This document shows, piece after piece, positions 5,039 through 5,400 of a stretch of 5,400 bases of DNA; positions within the stretch are counted from its first letter, which is position 1; each line of letters begins with the position of its first letter. A program made the translations under genes and the position numbers. This DNA is from JAJXYP01 sp035541855 (GTDB taxonomy: Bacteria; Patescibacteriota; Minisyncoccia; UBA6257; 2-01-FULL-56-20). The DNA is taken from positions 1 through 5,400 of the forward strand of contig DATKMM010000065.1 of the NCBI GenBank assembly GCA_035541855.1, read 5' to 3'. Under the pieces are notes generated by a model. The model was not told the origin of the DNA. It did no database searches and saw only the letters and a program-made list of their open reading frames with translations.

Positions 5039-5097
5039 CACCGTCTACAAGTTATCGGAAGGGAAGTGAAATATAATCTGTCGCACAACGTTGATTT

Positions 5098-5126
5098 CCC
5101 GACATATATTTATTATATATGCCCGG
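5098..5126. other. AT-rich imperfect hairpin between murC and the upstream gene
   Basis: CCCGACATATAT (5098-5109) and ATATATGCCCGG (5115-5126) pair over most of a 12-bp stem with a 5-nt loop. On the minus strand there is one G-G mismatch and one G-T wobble. It lies 8 bp past the stop of the gene ending at 5134 and could act as a 3' end or processing structure, but it lacks a U-tract. The same stretch holds a minus-strand TATAAT (5117-5112) that could be an alternative distal murC promoter. The rest of the 107-bp gap shows nothing else I can support. Confidence 0.4.
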
Positions 5127-5133
5127 TAATGAG

Positions 5134-5400
5134 CTAATGCACCACGAGCGATGCCAACCAGTCTGATGCCGCCTTCATCCAGCCGAAGATCCACGAGAAG
5201 AACGTGAGCACGGCCACCAGGATGCCTTGTACGCTCCCTGGTATCGACGATGGGATCTGCAATGGTGAACCGGATGCGCTGAACGGCATGACGTCGCCGG
5301 GGCTGATCGTTTGGATGCTGTTCATAAAGCCCTCGAATGGCATCGTTAGTTCGCTCCAGGCGCCCTGGATGTCAAAGCTGGTCGTGGTGCCGCCACTGAC
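5134..5400 (-). CDS. Unrecognised membrane protein, C-terminal part
   Basis: The frame runs off the window end with no stop in the visible 88 residues, so the true start probably lies beyond 5400. Internal ATGs at 5343 and 5325 are possible starts, but neither has a Shine-Dalgarno or a nearby -10. Residues 2-55 of the fragment are rich in Ser, Thr, Gly and Pro and look extracytoplasmic or linker-like. Residues 56-76 (around GILVAVLTFFSWIFGW) form one hydrophobic segment, followed by a short amphipathic tail rich in Trp and Ala. This layout suggests a C-terminally anchored surface or envelope protein, but no family is recognised. It is on the same strand as murC, 107 bp upstream, with a hairpin between; co-transcription is possible but not shown. 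Confidence 0.6.
   Translation of the reverse strand, partial: VSGGTTTSFDIQGAWSELTMPFEGFMNSIQTISPGDVMPFSASGSPLQIPSSIPGSVQGILVAVLTFFSWIFGWMKAASDWLASLVVH

Noticed and set aside
5072..5077. Perfect plus-strand TATAAT in the murC upstream gap
   Set aside because: No -35, no TGn extension and no plus-strand start codon or gene downstream at a useful distance; likely chance in AT-rich DNA.
4256..5137. Long plus-strand open frame of 293 codons opposite murC
   Set aside because: It lies antisense to a clear MurC, has low-complexity Arg/Asp/Glu-rich composition typical of a GC-rich antisense shadow, and no start signals.

Overview
This 5.4 kb window is gene-dense bacterial DNA, GC-rich by eye. It looks like a piece of a Candidate Phyla Radiation (Patescibacteria/Parcubacteria-like) chromosome from a metagenome. 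That assignment is an inference. It rests on short proteins, tight packing, start codons without Shine-Dalgarno sites, an IS1595-type transposon, and a murC standing alone rather than in a division/cell-wall cluster. No rRNA, tRNA or CRISPR array is visible.

Layout. (1) 1-746, plus strand: the 3' end of a YkuE-like metallophosphoesterase, overlapped by four bases (ATGA) by a small free-standing tRNA-binding OB-fold protein. (2) 770-1261, plus: a membrane-anchored FKBP-type prolyl isomerase with its own extended -10 promoter. (3) 1252-2019, minus: a PD-(D/E)XK (RecB/Cas4-like) nuclease with a putative zinc-knuckle insertion, whose 3' end overlaps the FKBP gene by 10 bp. (4) 2045-2887: a complete, apparently recent 843-bp IS1595-family insertion sequence with imperfect 24-bp inverted ends, an intact transposase and a perfect 8-bp target duplication (CCCAACGC). 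(5) 2957-3646, plus: an unrecognised 229-aa protein, the only gene here with a strong Shine-Dalgarno, followed by an intrinsic terminator. (6) 3680-5026, minus: murC, interrupted in frame by a heptanucleotide microsatellite. (7) 5134-5400, minus: the C-terminal part of an unrecognised membrane protein running off the window.

The most notable signal is regulatory. Four unlinked starts (FKBP, nuclease, transposase, and murC if its second GTG is used) each have a -10-like hexamer ending exactly 6 nt before the start codon. That puts the predicted transcription start on the first base of the start codon, so leaderless mRNAs are predicted. The orphan gene at 2957 departs from this pattern, with AAGGAGG and a dyad upstream.

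The genes do not form an obvious pathway. MurC makes a cell-wall precursor, the FKBP probably assists folding of proteins outside the membrane, the tRNA-binding protein belongs to translation, and the nuclease acts on DNA. I see no convincing new defence or mobile system beyond the IS element.
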